A stretch of DNA of 64,000 nt from Pseudomonas fluorescens (GCF_018614655.1 NZ_JAGGOG010000023.1:1-64000), one strand, 5' to 3'; positions 42,221 to 51,570 are shown, numbered from the stretch's first letter. Notes: generated by a model from the letters alone, not told the origin. Translations and numbers: made by a program.

Positions 42221-44023
42221 ATGAAACCTCTCATAAGCGTCGGCATAACCCTTATCGTCATACTATTACTCTTTCTCGCTTTCAATTTGGTATGGGCACT
42301 AAAACTCCCTGATATTCGTCTGTACCAGTCAGAGCAAAGAATCCACACGCTGTCCGAGCCCACCAAAACCATGCTCGCCACACTCGAGCGCTCCATGGAT
42401 CTGTACTTCTTCAACTCTAGAAAACACCCGCAAAAGAGCACCGTAATGGAACGCTACGGCAAGCATGTCGAGACACTGCTCAAGGAATACGAAAAGGCCG
42501 CAAACGGCAAAATCAGATTGCACGTTATCGACCCCATACCTTTTTCCGAAGATGAATACAAAGCAGGCCTACTGGGCCTGGACGGCAAGCAAGGGTTCTT
42601 CGGCCTTGTCGGGATCAATGCGAACAATGGTGCACAAAAAATCGAGTCATTCAGTCCCGACCAGGAGCCGCTACTGGAGTATGAAATCAGCCACCTGATT
42701 TCCAAGGTGACCCATCCCGAACAGGCCGTTATAGGCCTGATATCAGGACTGCCGATGGATGGAGAGCGGGATGAACATAACCTGACAATCTCGCCTCCCT
42801 GGCGATTACTGCAGGAGATTCGTCGGCACTTCAACTTGATGAGCCTGGGGACCGACATCCAACATATTCCCGATCATGTTAAGACCCTGATGCTGGTTCA
42901 TCCCAAACAATTACCCGATCAGACCTTGTATGCCATTGACCAGTTTGTACTGGGCGGTGGCAAGCTGATGTTATTTATTGATCCATTGAGCGAGCTGGAT
43001 ACCAGCCCAGAAATATCAGGCAAATACTCTAACCTGGCGGGAATGTTGACCGCTTGGGGAGTGCAGATGCCTGCGCATAAAGTACTCGCCGATCGCCTCT
43101 ATGCCACCCCGGTCATTCTCACCGATGGGCATCCACCCATCCGCCATCCGGCAGCGCTTACCCTGCCGCGCCAGGCAATGGCACAGAACGACGTCAGCAC
43201 CTGGAAGCTGGGCACTGTGACTGTGTTGAGCAGTGGCGCACTTATTGCGCTCAAGAAGAGCCGTACCACCTTCACTCCCCTGCTCCAAAGCTCGGGCCAA
43301 GCCGCCCTGCTGGATGCTGGCCGCTTCGTCAGCCCAACCGAATTTGACTCATTGAGCAGCGAGGCCACCGCCCGTGGACAACGCCATGTCATCGCCGCTC
43401 GTATTCAGGGTCCTGCGTACTCGGCATTTGCGCACGGGACCAACGACCAGAACTCCGGTTTGCAAAAGGCAGCCCATATTCATGTGGTGGTGGTCGCCGA
43501 CACCGACCTGCTCACCGACCGTGTATGGAGCGCGGTACAAGACCGCAATGGGAAAAACACCACGTATTCAGATAACGCGAGGTTTGTCCTCAATACATTG
43601 GACAATCTTTCCGGTCCCGATACGCTGATGAACATCCGGCCCCATGCAGGTATCCGCCGACCACTGCGGGTACTGGAAAAGTTACGCCACGACGCTGCAC
43701 AGGATTACCGGGAAAAGTCCGGCGCGCTGGAATTGCGCCTGGAGCAGACGGAAAAGGAATGGCAATCCCTGCAACTGCCGTCATTCAGTACAGGACAGGT
43801 CACATCAAACCCAGTGCTGCAAGCGCTCAACAAAGAACGCCTGCGCTTGCCCATGGAGCTTCATGCCCTGCAGGTTCAGGCCTATGCGAAAGTCTACGCG
43901 CTGGAGCGAAACGTGAAGCTGCTCAACATCCTTACGCTACCGCTGATACTGAGCCTGATTGCCTGGGGAGTTTTCCTGTCCCGCCGATATCGCCAGTTCC
44001 CACCCTCGGTGACCCATTACTGA
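42221..44023 (+). CDS. GldG-like ABC auxiliary protein (ABC_transp_aux)
   Basis: A 600-residue protein with an N-terminal membrane anchor (about 5-28), a large periplasmic part and a C-terminal membrane segment (about 567-588, ILTLPLILSLIAWGVFL). The periplasmic part holds a GldG/ABC_transp_aux domain (YFFNSRKHP, VIGLISGLPMDGERD, GGGKLMLFIDPLSELD). A charged coiled region lies at about 485-520. In Flavobacterium, GldA, GldF and GldG form an ABC complex needed for gliding; Pseudomonas homologues have no settled role. GAAGGA precedes the ATG by 8 nt; the gap from the permease is 15 bp. G+C rises towards its 3' end. Confidence 0.82.
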   Translation: MKPLISVGITLIVILLLFLAFNLVWALKLPDIRLYQSEQRIHTLSEPTKTMLATLERSMDLYFFNSRKHPQKSTVMERYGKHVETLLKEYEKAANGKIRLHVIDPIPFSEDEYKAGLLGLDGKQGFFGLVGINANNGAQKIESFSPDQEPLLEYEISHLISKVTHPEQAVIGLISGLPMDGERDEHNLTISPPWRLLQEIRRHFNLMSLGTDIQHIPDHVKTLMLVHPKQLPDQTLYAIDQFVLGGGKLMLFIDPLSELDTSPEISGKYSNLAGMLTAWGVQMPAHKVLADRLYATPVILTDGHPPIRHPAALTLPRQAMAQNDVSTWKLGTVTVLSSGALIALKKSRTTFTPLLQSSGQAALLDAGRFVSPTEFDSLSSEATARGQRHVIAARIQGPAYSAFAHGTNDQNSGLQKAAHIHVVVVADTDLLTDRVWSAVQDRNGKNTTYSDNARFVLNTLDNLSGPDTLMNIRPHAGIRRPLRVLEKLRHDAAQDYREKSGALELRLEQTEKEWQSLQLPSFSTGQVTSNPVLQALNKERLRLPMELHALQVQAYAKVYALERNVKLLNILTLPLILSLIAWGVFLSRRYRQFPPSVTHY

Positions 44024-44029
44024 GGTGGC

Positions 44030-44338
44030 TCAACGCCGTGTAATCAACCCTTGCCGTGAGATACGGGTCAATTGCCGGATAACTTCACCTGCTTCGCCGG
44101 CACTTGGGGCTTGAATGACCGCCAGGTCAAAACTGTCGGTGGCAAAGCGGGAGAGAGAATCACCGTCGTCGACAAACTGAATCAGAAAGGCCGAAGGTCT
44201 ACCAGTGCGGCGTGGCCAACCATCCAGATAACGCAACAACGTAGGCTGATGTTTGCCACCCAGCAGGATTTTCGGATTGCGCTGAGTGAGGCCCGCAGTG
44301 ATCGGGGCCAGGCGTATGAGAGGGCGTAGTGCATTCAT
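44030..44338 (-). CDS. Conserved hypothetical small protein
   Basis: A 102-residue basic protein without signal or membrane segment (MNALRPLIRLAP, then RYLDGWPRRTGRPSAFLIQF and SFDLAVIQAPSAGEAGEVIRQ). No domain recognised. The start is the ATG at 44338; an in-frame TTG lies seven codons upstream. It is convergent with the GldG-like gene, 6 bp away. Its backbone-like composition suggests it belongs to the conserved flank and not to the accessory module. Confidence 0.65.
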   Translation of the reverse strand: MNALRPLIRLAPITAGLTQRNPKILLGGKHQPTLLRYLDGWPRRTGRPSAFLIQFVDDGDSLSRFATDSFDLAVIQAPSAGEAGEVIRQLTRISRQGLITRR

Positions 44339-44543
44339 CGTGTCGTGTCTCTGCCTCAAAAGTCTGCGGGCAGGTGAGAGGCAACACCGAACCAGCGCTT
44401 TAGCGGTATTTCGAAACCTGGATCGGGTTTCTGTCGGGACTGTTCTCAGTCACCTGTGGCGCCCCGCAATTAGCTGTTTAAATCGGCGCATAAGCAGCAT
44501 CCTAGAGAACGCTGTGGGGCGGTGTCAAGAATCCTGAGCAACG

Positions 44544-44570
44544 AAAAGGCCCGCACGGGCGGGCCTTTTA
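44544..44570 (-). terminator. Intrinsic terminator of the doxX gene
   Basis: The 10-bp stem AAAGGCCCGC/GCGGGCCTTT with a short loop, about 15-20 bp past the doxX stop, reads into a short T-run on the minus strand (CTTTTCG). The remaining 44339-44543 shows no gene. Confidence 0.75.
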
Positions 44571-44586
44571 GGGGACTTGCAAGTTC

Positions 44587-45021
44587 TCAGTTGGCGATTG
44601 CACGGTCGGCAGACAATTTGCCAGCACCTTCCAGCATCACAGCGACAGTGCCACCCAACAAGGCCAGCGCGAACTCATAACCGTTGTTAGCCATGAACAA
44701 CCCGTTATGGATGTGTACCGAGAAGATCGCTACCAGCGAAATAATGCTCAGGCCCAGTGCTGCAGGCCGCGCCAACAAACCGATGATCAGTGCCAGTCCC
44801 GCGAAGAATTCGGTACCACCCGACAACAGCGCCATTAAGGTGCCCGGCGCCAGGCCGATACTTTCCATCCACTGTGCAGTGCCGGCCAAGCCGCCGCCGC
44901 CGAACCAGCCGAAGAGTTTTTGCGAACCGTGGGCAGCGAAGACGATACCGACAAAAATTCGCAGAACGGTCAAGCCATAGCCGGCGCGGGTGGACAGAAG
45001 GCTTTTGATCATTGGGCTCAT
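44587..45021 (-). CDS. DoxX-family membrane protein
   Basis: A 144-residue inner-membrane protein with four hydrophobic segments and the DoxX blocks LRIFVGIVFAAHGSQKLFGWFGG and SGGTEFFAGLALIIGLLARPAA. DoxX proteins are linked to thiol and oxidative stress membrane complexes or to quinone-related functions; none is proven here. AAGGAT lies 8 nt before the ATG at 45021. The gene is monocistronic. Confidence 0.88.
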   Translation of the reverse strand: MSPMIKSLLSTRAGYGLTVLRIFVGIVFAAHGSQKLFGWFGGGGLAGTAQWMESIGLAPGTLMALLSGGTEFFAGLALIIGLLARPAALGLSIISLVAIFSVHIHNGLFMANNGYEFALALLGGTVAVMLEGAGKLSADRAIAN

Positions 45022-45124
45022 GCGGGTAAATCCTTTTCGAGGTAGGGTGGGTTGGCCGCTATATTAATCAGTTTAAAGAATGATAAAAGCCGAAAAAATG
45101 CCGAATCAATATCTATTTTACTGA

Positions 45125-46546
45125 TTATTTCCGCGAAGCGACCTTCGGCGCAGACGGTTCAAGGGATTCGCGCTCCCGATCGAACGCCAAATAGTACTTG
45201 TTGACGCTATTAACATAGCTGACACCGCCCATTCCCACCTGCTCCATGGCAATACGCTCGACCTGGAAGAACCACTGATCGGGATTCAAGCCCCGGCGCC
45301 GGGCCTCCGCACGCATGCCTTGTACCCGTTCCGGTCCCATGTTGTAGGCCGCCAGGATAAAGGCCATGCGCTCACGCTCGTTAAGTTTGGGGCTGGCGAA
45401 AAACTTGCGACGGATCAGCGCCAGGTAACGCGCGCTCGCCTGCACATTACTGTCCACGGTCTGAATGTTGTTGACCCCTACCCGCCGGGCAGCCGACGGC
45501 GTGATCTGCATAAGGCCGGTGGGTGCACTGCCACTTTTAGCGTTCGGATCAAGTGAGGATTCCTTGAATGCCAGCGCGGCCAGGTTCAACCAGTCCATGC
45601 CCTGCTCTCGGGCATGTTTCTGTAACACAGGACGCAGTTTTTCCAGGCGCTGACGATCGGCTCGAGCCAGTGGATAACGCACTCTATACAGACGTTGGTA
45701 AACGCGTTGAAAGGCAACGTTCTGATCGGACGGAATCTTGTAGGTTTTCAGGAAGCGATCAATGCTGGCCCGCAACATCGCGGCGTCCTGGCGCACAAAC
45801 CAGTACTCTTTCCCCGGTTCCTGGATCGTCACTTGTCGATCAAAGCGCAACTTGGGCAGGATCTTCGACCAGCGCTCTGCGATCGGGCGCTCGACAATGG
45901 TCAGGTGGAAAATCCTGGCCTGGACCATTTCCAGCACATCCTCCACCGCCAGGCTGGGGTCAACCCACTCCACTTTCACCGGTGGCAACTTGCGCAGCGC
46001 CAGCTTCTGGTTGATCTGGTTCACCGCCTCCCCCGCCGCACTGCCAGTGGTCAGGGCCAAGGTACGGCCGGACAACTGCTCCAGCCGGGTAAACCGTCGC
46101 TCACCCTTGACCCCGACAAGCCACAGCGGCACGTCACTGACAATCGGGTCGCTGGGGCTGATCTTGTGCGTCGTCTTCACATCCAGCAGTTCGCCGGGTG
46201 CTACCAAGTCGCCTTCACCACGCGCCAGCGCACCCAGCAATTGGTCCTTGGCCTTGGGAATAATCTTGAGGTTGATTGCCTGACCGTCACGAGCGTGGCC
46301 GTTGAGGTATTGCTCGAAGGCGCGCAAGCGATGGTATTCGGCACCGATGGCCTGGCCCTGGACTTCACCCGAGCTGTTGCGGCTCTGGTTGACCAATACA
46401 CGCAAGGTGCGGCTGCTGCGAATTTCGGCCAGGTCGCGGACCTTGCCCGGTTTGGCCGCTTCCGGCGGCCCGGCCAGACGCGCAACCGCCGCCGTAGGCA
46501 GCAGTAATGTCAGGCACAGCATGAGCAACACCGAGGGTCGGATCAT
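45125..46546 (-). CDS. MltF-like membrane-bound lytic transglycosylase
   Basis: A 473-residue exported protein. It has a signal sequence (about 1-22, MIRPSVLLMLCLTLLLP), a periplasmic solute-binding-like regulatory domain (about 40-280), and a C-terminal SLT domain with the catalytic glutamate in LAFKESSLDPNAKS, followed by TGLMQITPSAAR and AAYNMGPERVQGM. It cleaves peptidoglycan to 1,6-anhydro products. The start is the ATG at 46546; the frame is open for 41 codons upstream without signal features. It probably represents the second MltF of pseudomonads. Confidence 0.87.
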   Translation of the reverse strand: MIRPSVLLMLCLTLLLPTAAVARLAGPPEAAKPGKVRDLAEIRSSRTLRVLVNQSRNSSGEVQGQAIGAEYHRLRAFEQYLNGHARDGQAINLKIIPKAKDQLLGALARGEGDLVAPGELLDVKTTHKISPSDPIVSDVPLWLVGVKGERRFTRLEQLSGRTLALTTGSAAGEAVNQINQKLALRKLPPVKVEWVDPSLAVEDVLEMVQARIFHLTIVERPIAERWSKILPKLRFDRQVTIQEPGKEYWFVRQDAAMLRASIDRFLKTYKIPSDQNVAFQRVYQRLYRVRYPLARADRQRLEKLRPVLQKHAREQGMDWLNLAALAFKESSLDPNAKSGSAPTGLMQITPSAARRVGVNNIQTVDSNVQASARYLALIRRKFFASPKLNERERMAFILAAYNMGPERVQGMRAEARRRGLNPDQWFFQVERIAMEQVGMGGVSYVNSVNKYYLAFDRERESLEPSAPKVASRK

Positions 46547-46779
46547 CCGCTCTCCGGAAAGAATACTGCCCAACAGCTCATCTACGACAAGGTATTGGGG
46601 GACAGAAACAGAGCGCCGTGAGCGCAGGCTTTGGCCGCAAGGGTGGCACAGTAGAAGGCGCTGGGCCAAACACGGTGTCTCGCGACATACAAAGACAGCT
46701 TCAACTCGTTGTAGTTCTTGGTTTTTCTTATAAATCTACAGCTCTGATATGCTTTCCGACCGCAGGCGGAGATAGCACC

Positions 46780-47586
46780 ATGCAACTCATTGATATCGGC
46801 GTCAACCTGACCAACCCACATTTCGACGACAAGCACCAGGCCGTACTGGACCGTGCGTATGCCGCCGGGATCAGCCAATTGGTCCTCACCGGTACCAGTG
46901 TGGAGGGCAGCGAGCAGGCCCTGGAACTCTGCCATCGGCTGGATGAAACTGACCAACGGTTATTCGCCACCGCCGGTATCCACCCCCATAGCGCCAGTGA
47001 TTGGAACGCTGACAGCGCACAACGCCTGCGAGCACTGCTCAAGGAAAGCCGCGTACTCGCGGTGGGTGAATGCGGGCTGGATTTCAACCGGGATTTCTCG
47101 CCGCGCCCGCAACAGGAAAAAGTCCTCGAAGAGCACCTGGCCCTGGCCGTGGAGCTCAAGTTGCCGGTGTTTCTCCATGAGCGGGACGCCAACCAGCGCT
47201 TGCTGGAAATCCTGCGGGACTATCGTGATCACCTGTCCGCCGCCGTGGTGCACTGCTTCACCGGTGAACAGCGCGCCCTGTTCAGCTACCTCGACCTGGA
47301 CCTGCATATCGGCATTACCGGGTGGATCTGCGATGAGCGCCGTGGGACACACCTGCATCCGTTAGTCAGGGAAATTCCCCGAGGCCGTCTGATGCTGGAA
47401 AGCGATGCACCGTACCTGTTGCCGCGCACCCTGCGTCCCAAGCCAAAGAACGGCCGTAATGAACCCGCCTACCTGCCGGAAGTGTTGCGCGAAGTCGCCT
47501 TGCATCGAGAAGAAAGCACGGACGACCTGGCCCAACACAGCACCGCCTGCGCCCGCGCCTTTTTTGGGTTGCCTGTGCCGGATTGA
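46780..47586 (+). CDS. tatD: TatD-family metal-dependent hydrolase
   Basis: A 268-residue TIM-barrel deoxyribonuclease-like hydrolase. Metal-ligand motifs are visible: DIGVNLTN (usual DxHxH altered to DIGVN, as in E. coli TatD), TAGIHPHSA, GECGLDFNRDFSP, VFLHERDA, VVHCFTG and LESDAPYLLPR. E. coli TatD shows 3'-5' exonuclease activity. The ATG at 46780 begins MQLIDIGVNL; more upstream codons are not family-like. It is divergent from the transglycosylase gene. Confidence 0.9.
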   Translation: MQLIDIGVNLTNPHFDDKHQAVLDRAYAAGISQLVLTGTSVEGSEQALELCHRLDETDQRLFATAGIHPHSASDWNADSAQRLRALLKESRVLAVGECGLDFNRDFSPRPQQEKVLEEHLALAVELKLPVFLHERDANQRLLEILRDYRDHLSAAVVHCFTGEQRALFSYLDLDLHIGITGWICDERRGTHLHPLVREIPRGRLMLESDAPYLLPRTLRPKPKNGRNEPAYLPEVLREVALHREESTDDLAQHSTACARAFFGLPVPD

Positions 47587-47682
47587 CGCGGCGCATTGAC
47601 CCATATCAAGAGCCTTTCCCTGAGTAGCGGCACAATAATGGCACCTTGCCAATGCTGTTTCCGCTATCAGAGAAAACCTTCC

Positions 47683-49164
47683 ATGGGTGCCTGGCTTAGC
47701 AACATCTCACTGAAGTACAAATTCTGGGCCGTCAATGCGGTCGCCTTCATCACCACCCTGCTCCTGGTGCTGTACGCCGTACAGCTCGAACAACAGGCCC
47801 GCAGCCATGCCTCCCAAACCTCTGCGCAGGCTCTGGGGCAATTGCTCGGCGCCTGGCCCGCTGGACAGGCGCTGCCCAAAGGCGAGCAATGGCTGACATT
47901 CACAAGGGGCCAGATCCCACAATTGGCAGGCGAGGATCTGTCAGCCCTGAGCACGGCCAGCGGCTGGGTTGAGTTCAATCAGATGCCGCTGTTCGGTGAA
48001 AACCTGCTGATGGGGGCCGACGTGATCGCCCGGCCCGACGGCCAGCAGGTTGCCGTGCTGGCTTATGTGCCAAGCCTGAGCCAAGTATTTGCCGAGCGCT
48101 TCGCCAACTACGCCGTCGCGGTGATGATCCTGATGTTGGCCATGCTCGGCGCCTCGCAGCTGCTGATCCGCTTCCTGCTCAGCCAGCTCAACACCTTGAA
48201 AGACGTGATGCTGCATGTGGAAAAAACCGGCGATTTATCGGCCCGCGTGCCCTTGGCCTGCACCGACGAAGTCGGACAGATGGCCAGTGCCTTCAATGCC
48301 ATGCAAGCCGGCTACCAGCGGGTAGTCAACACTGTGGCACATACCGCCAGACAGCTGGACGAAGGAGCCGCACGCCTGGCCAGCAGCATGAACGAAGTCC
48401 AACACGGCATGCTCGGCCAGCAAAGCGAAACCGACCAGGCGGCCACGGCCATCAATGAGATGACCGCCACCGTGTATCACATCGCCCAACATGCCGGCGC
48501 CACCCGTGACCTGTCGCAGACCGCCGACACCCTGGCCGGCAGCGGCCAGGAAGTGGTAGGCCGTGTGCAACGCTCGATTGCCGGGTTATCCACCGGCGTT
48601 CAACAAACCGCCGAGATGATCCAGAAACTGGCCGAGGACAGTCAGAAAATCAACGGTGTGGTTGGGGTGATTCACAGCATCGCTGAACAAACCAACCTGC
48701 TGGCCCTCAATGCCGCCATCGAGGCCGCCCGCGCAGGCGAAATGGGCCGTGGCTTTGCGGTGGTCGCCGATGAGGTGCGTAACCTGGCCAAACGGGTACA
48801 AAGCTCCACCGACGAAATCACCCGCATGGTCTCGGCGCTGCAGGCTGGCACGCGGGATGCTGTGGACTTTATGCAGGAAAGCTCGTTCAAGGCCGACGAC
48901 TGCGTGCAACAGGCCCAGGAAGCGGGCGCAGCACTCGCGCAGATCACCGGGGCCGTGGCGCAAATGCGTGAAAGCAACACCCAGATCGCCGTTGCTGCCG
49001 AACAGCAAAGTCATGTGGCCGAAGAGATGAATCGGGCGGTGGTGAGCATTCGTGACGTCACTGAAAATACCGTGCAACAGACCGTGGATTCGGCAACCAC
49101 CAGCAATGCGCTCGCCACCTTGGCCGGGGAGTTGAGCCGGGCGATCGGTCAGTTGAAGTTATAG
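47683..49164 (+). CDS. Methyl-accepting chemotaxis protein
   Basis: A 493-residue transmembrane chemoreceptor. It has TM1 (about 12-34), a short periplasmic ligand domain (about 35-140), TM2 (about 142-166), HAMP (about 168-220) and a cytoplasmic signalling coil with the tip motif EQTNLLALNAAIEAARAGE. The ligand is unknown; the sensor region (about 105 residues) is smaller than a four-helix or dCache module. The start is the ATG at 47683 (MGAWLSNISLKYKFW). No CheB/CheR pentapeptide tether is seen. Confidence 0.92.
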   Translation: MGAWLSNISLKYKFWAVNAVAFITTLLLVLYAVQLEQQARSHASQTSAQALGQLLGAWPAGQALPKGEQWLTFTRGQIPQLAGEDLSALSTASGWVEFNQMPLFGENLLMGADVIARPDGQQVAVLAYVPSLSQVFAERFANYAVAVMILMLAMLGASQLLIRFLLSQLNTLKDVMLHVEKTGDLSARVPLACTDEVGQMASAFNAMQAGYQRVVNTVAHTARQLDEGAARLASSMNEVQHGMLGQQSETDQAATAINEMTATVYHIAQHAGATRDLSQTADTLAGSGQEVVGRVQRSIAGLSTGVQQTAEMIQKLAEDSQKINGVVGVIHSIAEQTNLLALNAAIEAARAGEMGRGFAVVADEVRNLAKRVQSSTDEITRMVSALQAGTRDAVDFMQESSFKADDCVQQAQEAGAALAQITGAVAQMRESNTQIAVAAEQQSHVAEEMNRAVVSIRDVTENTVQQTVDSATTSNALATLAGELSRAIGQLKL

Positions 49165-49171
49165 CTATAGC

Positions 49172-49206
49172 CTCGATAGCCAGCCTTGATTCGCTTGGCT
49201 ATCGAG
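49172..49206. repeat. 11-bp inverted repeat after the chemoreceptor gene
   Basis: CTCGATAGCCA and TGGCTATCGAG pair perfectly around a 13-nt loop, 8 bp after the stop. No T-tract follows, so it may be a weak terminator or 3'-end stabiliser. Confidence 0.6.
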
Positions 49207-49253
49207 CTCAATCTAAACTCTGTTCAAGTAGTTTCAGAACAGAGGATTCGATC

Positions 49254-49526
49254 ATGGGTAAACGTCATCCAAACATTCCCGCCTGGCAATGGCGCAATCA
49301 CCCGCAGAGCCATCAGCATTCAACCAATCAGGTCCTGCAACTGATTGCACTACCGCTGTTCATCATCGGTTTCCTGCTGGTCGCCTCTGGTGTGTTCAGC
49401 TTGAACCTGGCCAGTGTTGCCGTCGGGGTTGTCGGGTTGCTGGCGGCCATGGCCCTGCAACACCATGGCCGCAACCTGGAAGCTCGTACAGCTAACGCCT
49501 CCAGCGATCAGCATCTGTTGGTCTGA
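49254..49526 (+). CDS. Small two-TM membrane protein
   Basis: A 90-residue protein: His/Gln-rich N-terminal head (about 1-28, MGKRHPNIPAWQWRNHPQS), then two membrane segments (about 29-48 and 50-68), then a short polar tail. No function recognised. A start at ATG 49254 follows GAGGATTCGATC. The strongly polar head suggests it faces the cytoplasm. Confidence 0.75.
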   Translation: MGKRHPNIPAWQWRNHPQSHQHSTNQVLQLIALPLFIIGFLLVASGVFSLNLASVAVGVVGLLAAMALQHHGRNLEARTANASSDQHLLV

Positions 49527-49530
49527 AGGC

Positions 49531-50328
49531 CTAAGCGAACACCACCACGGTCTGCCGGCTCAGGGCCATCAACTGGCCGTCGGGGCTCCAAAGCGCAGCG
49601 GCGGCATGACCATAGCCATCACGGGCGTGCTCGATCTGCACATGGTACTGGCACCAGTCCAGCGTGGTGAGGGCCTGCAAGGGTTGGACGAACTCGATGG
49701 TCCAGGTCAATGTGCTGCCCGGTGCCGGCTCGGTCAGGTGGGGTAACAGGGCCGGAGGCCACGCGTCCACCAATGCGAGGATGTAGGCCTCAGTCAGCGG
49801 CTCTTCCTTCACATCCCCACGCAAGCGCACCCAGCCGCCCATCTCGCGAGATTTGTTACCGGTGAATGGCAGACCACCCACACTCCAGCGCATGGCCAGA
49901 TGGCGCATGAACTCGGGGGTCACGCCCTTGATGTAGGGCAGTTCCTGGCACTCGTCCCAATGTTTGAAGGCAGGTGCCGGTTCGGCCACGACGTTAATCT
50001 GCGAAGGCCGCGAAGCGCCGAAGCTCGCTTGCACCAGAGTCATCACCTCACCGTTCTGCACCACTCGGCCCAGCAACTGGCTGACGGCCTTGCCTTCACG
50101 CAGCACTTCGACTTGATAACTTGCCGGCACATCCGGCGCTACCGGCCCGACAAAGGTAATGGCCAACGAGCGCAGCGGGCGATCCGCCGGCACTTGGGCG
50201 CGCAGGGCTTCGTACTGCAAGGCGGCGACCAGGCCACCAAATGTGGCTCGCCCTTGAGCCCACTCGGCCGGGATCGTCACGTCCAGGGGATGGCTACGGG
50301 CAGCGTCGAGCAAATCACAAAAGCGCAT
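49531..50328 (-). CDS. Acyl-CoA thioesterase family protein (4HBT/TesB-like)
   Basis: A 265-residue double hot-dog protein. WAQGRATFGGLVAALQYEALR in the first half and TWTIEFVQPLQALTTLDWC with GYGHAAAALWSPDGQLMALSRQ in the second half match the thioesterase-like superfamily (TesB/4HBT_3). It is expected to hydrolyse acyl-CoA thioesters; the chain length is unknown. Its stop is 5 bp from the convergent small membrane gene. Confidence 0.82.
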   Translation of the reverse strand: MRFCDLLDAARSHPLDVTIPAEWAQGRATFGGLVAALQYEALRAQVPADRPLRSLAITFVGPVAPDVPASYQVEVLREGKAVSQLLGRVVQNGEVMTLVQASFGASRPSQINVVAEPAPAFKHWDECQELPYIKGVTPEFMRHLAMRWSVGGLPFTGNKSREMGGWVRLRGDVKEEPLTEAYILALVDAWPPALLPHLTEPAPGSTLTWTIEFVQPLQALTTLDWCQYHVQIEHARDGYGHAAAALWSPDGQLMALSRQTVVVFA

Positions 50329-50425
50329 GGCGACCTCAATTCAACGAAAAACGGTTGAGGGATCTTAACCAGCACGCGGCAACGGCACACCACCTATTCC
50401 GGCCAAACAAGCGGACAGATAAGCC

Positions 50426-51199
50426 TTAGGCCGGATTCGTGAAACAGTCGGCGCTCAATTTATCCAGCACTCGATCCGCCCGCCCTTCGGCTTCGGACAT
50501 GGTCCGATGCCACACAGCGACACAGGGTTGCAAATCGGCTTGGTGTTCCGCCTGGGTCAGCCATTGCCAGCAATCGTGCCAGTCACCCAGCGCGCCTTGA
50601 GCAGACTTGAGTCGCGACGTGGCTTTGTCCGGTAATTTACCCAGTTGCGGGTAGGCCTCTGCCGCATAGCGCACTCGCTTGATCAACAAGCGTAAGCGAT
50701 GACGGTCGTGGTCGGGATCGTGCAACGCCACATCCAGTTTCTGCCATTGCTTGGCCAGGCGTTTTTCAATGCGCGGGCGCAGGCCCTTGAGCAGCTTTTG
50801 CCGTTGGGACGCGCGGATAAATCGCGGGAATGCATCGAGAATCAGCAACACTTGCGCCAGCTCCGGCCCTTGGGCTACCTGACGATATGCAATTGGCTGT
50901 TGAGCCATACGACGAGCAGCGGCCTCATGATGGCCGTGCTGGTGAAGATAGGCCGCCAGGACCTCACGGTCCCGAAGCGGCGTGGTCAGTTGGCCGACAC
51001 TACGGGCGGCGGCCTCCAGTTGTTCGACACCGGGTAATCCACGCAACGGCCGCAGCAGGCTGCGCAGGCGTCGCACGGTGGTACGCAGGTCGTGCAGGGC
51101 TTCATCATCGGTAACCGCTGCAAGGCGAGCCTGGCAATTCAGCAACCCAACTTCCAGGCCAATGACCTGAGCGACTAACTGATCCACCAAGGCAGACAT
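50426..51199 (-). CDS. CHAD-domain protein
   Basis: A 257-residue stand-alone CHAD domain: all helical, rich in His and Arg, with the repeated pattern EALHDLRTTVRRLRSLLRPL and HRLRLLIKRVRYAAEAY. The conserved basic residues bind polyphosphate; CHAD proteins decorate polyphosphate granules. No CYTH domain or ppk gene is present here. Single gene, same strand as the thioesterase gene with 97 bp between them. Confidence 0.85.
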   Translation of the reverse strand: MSALVDQLVAQVIGLEVGLLNCQARLAAVTDDEALHDLRTTVRRLRSLLRPLRGLPGVEQLEAAARSVGQLTTPLRDREVLAAYLHQHGHHEAAARRMAQQPIAYRQVAQGPELAQVLLILDAFPRFIRASQRQKLLKGLRPRIEKRLAKQWQKLDVALHDPDHDRHRLRLLIKRVRYAAEAYPQLGKLPDKATSRLKSAQGALGDWHDCWQWLTQAEHQADLQPCVAVWHRTMSEAEGRADRVLDKLSADCFTNPA

Positions 51200-51291
51200 G
51201 CTTACTTCCCCTGTTCATCATCGGGGCGCCTGAGGCAGCCAGCGCCACGTACCACCTTAACGACTACAACTCCATGACACGGTGATCGGGA

Positions 51292-51570
51292 TCAACGCCC
51301 GGCACGAGACTCACGAATGTAGAAGCGGGCTTTCTCGGCCTTGTTGGAGCACCCTTCGAAGGCTTCGAATTGCTGCTGGGTCTTGGCACCGGTCAGCAGG
51401 GACAAGGCCTTGGAGTAGCTCACGGTGCCGGCGAAACCTTCAGCCTTGGCCAGGTCCAGCTCCTTCCAGGCCGAATCCAACTGTGAAGCACAGCTGTCGC
51501 GATAGGCAGTTTTTCCTGCGCAACCGGCCAGCGCCAATACGATCACAGGCAAACACATCCAGGCTTTCAT
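51292..51570 (-). CDS. Small predicted lipoprotein
   Basis: A 92-residue exported protein with signal peptide and lipobox LAGC (C17). The mature 76 residues are helical with two further cysteines (DSCASQLDSAWKELDLAKAE and FEGCSNKAEKARFYIRES), which could pair. No function recognised. The start is the ATG at 51570, with GAGG 8 nt upstream; a GTG three codons earlier is possible. Confidence 0.8.
   Translation of the reverse strand: MKAWMCLPVIVLALAGCAGKTAYRDSCASQLDSAWKELDLAKAEGFAGTVSYSKALSLLTGAKTQQQFEAFEGCSNKAEKARFYIRESRAGR

Noticed and set aside
39013..44023. Type VI secretion or nitrous-oxide (Nos) cluster as explanation of the ABC module
   Set aside because: No Tss proteins are present; NosF/NosY would come with NosD, NosL and NosZ, none of which is here, and the third gene is GldG-like.
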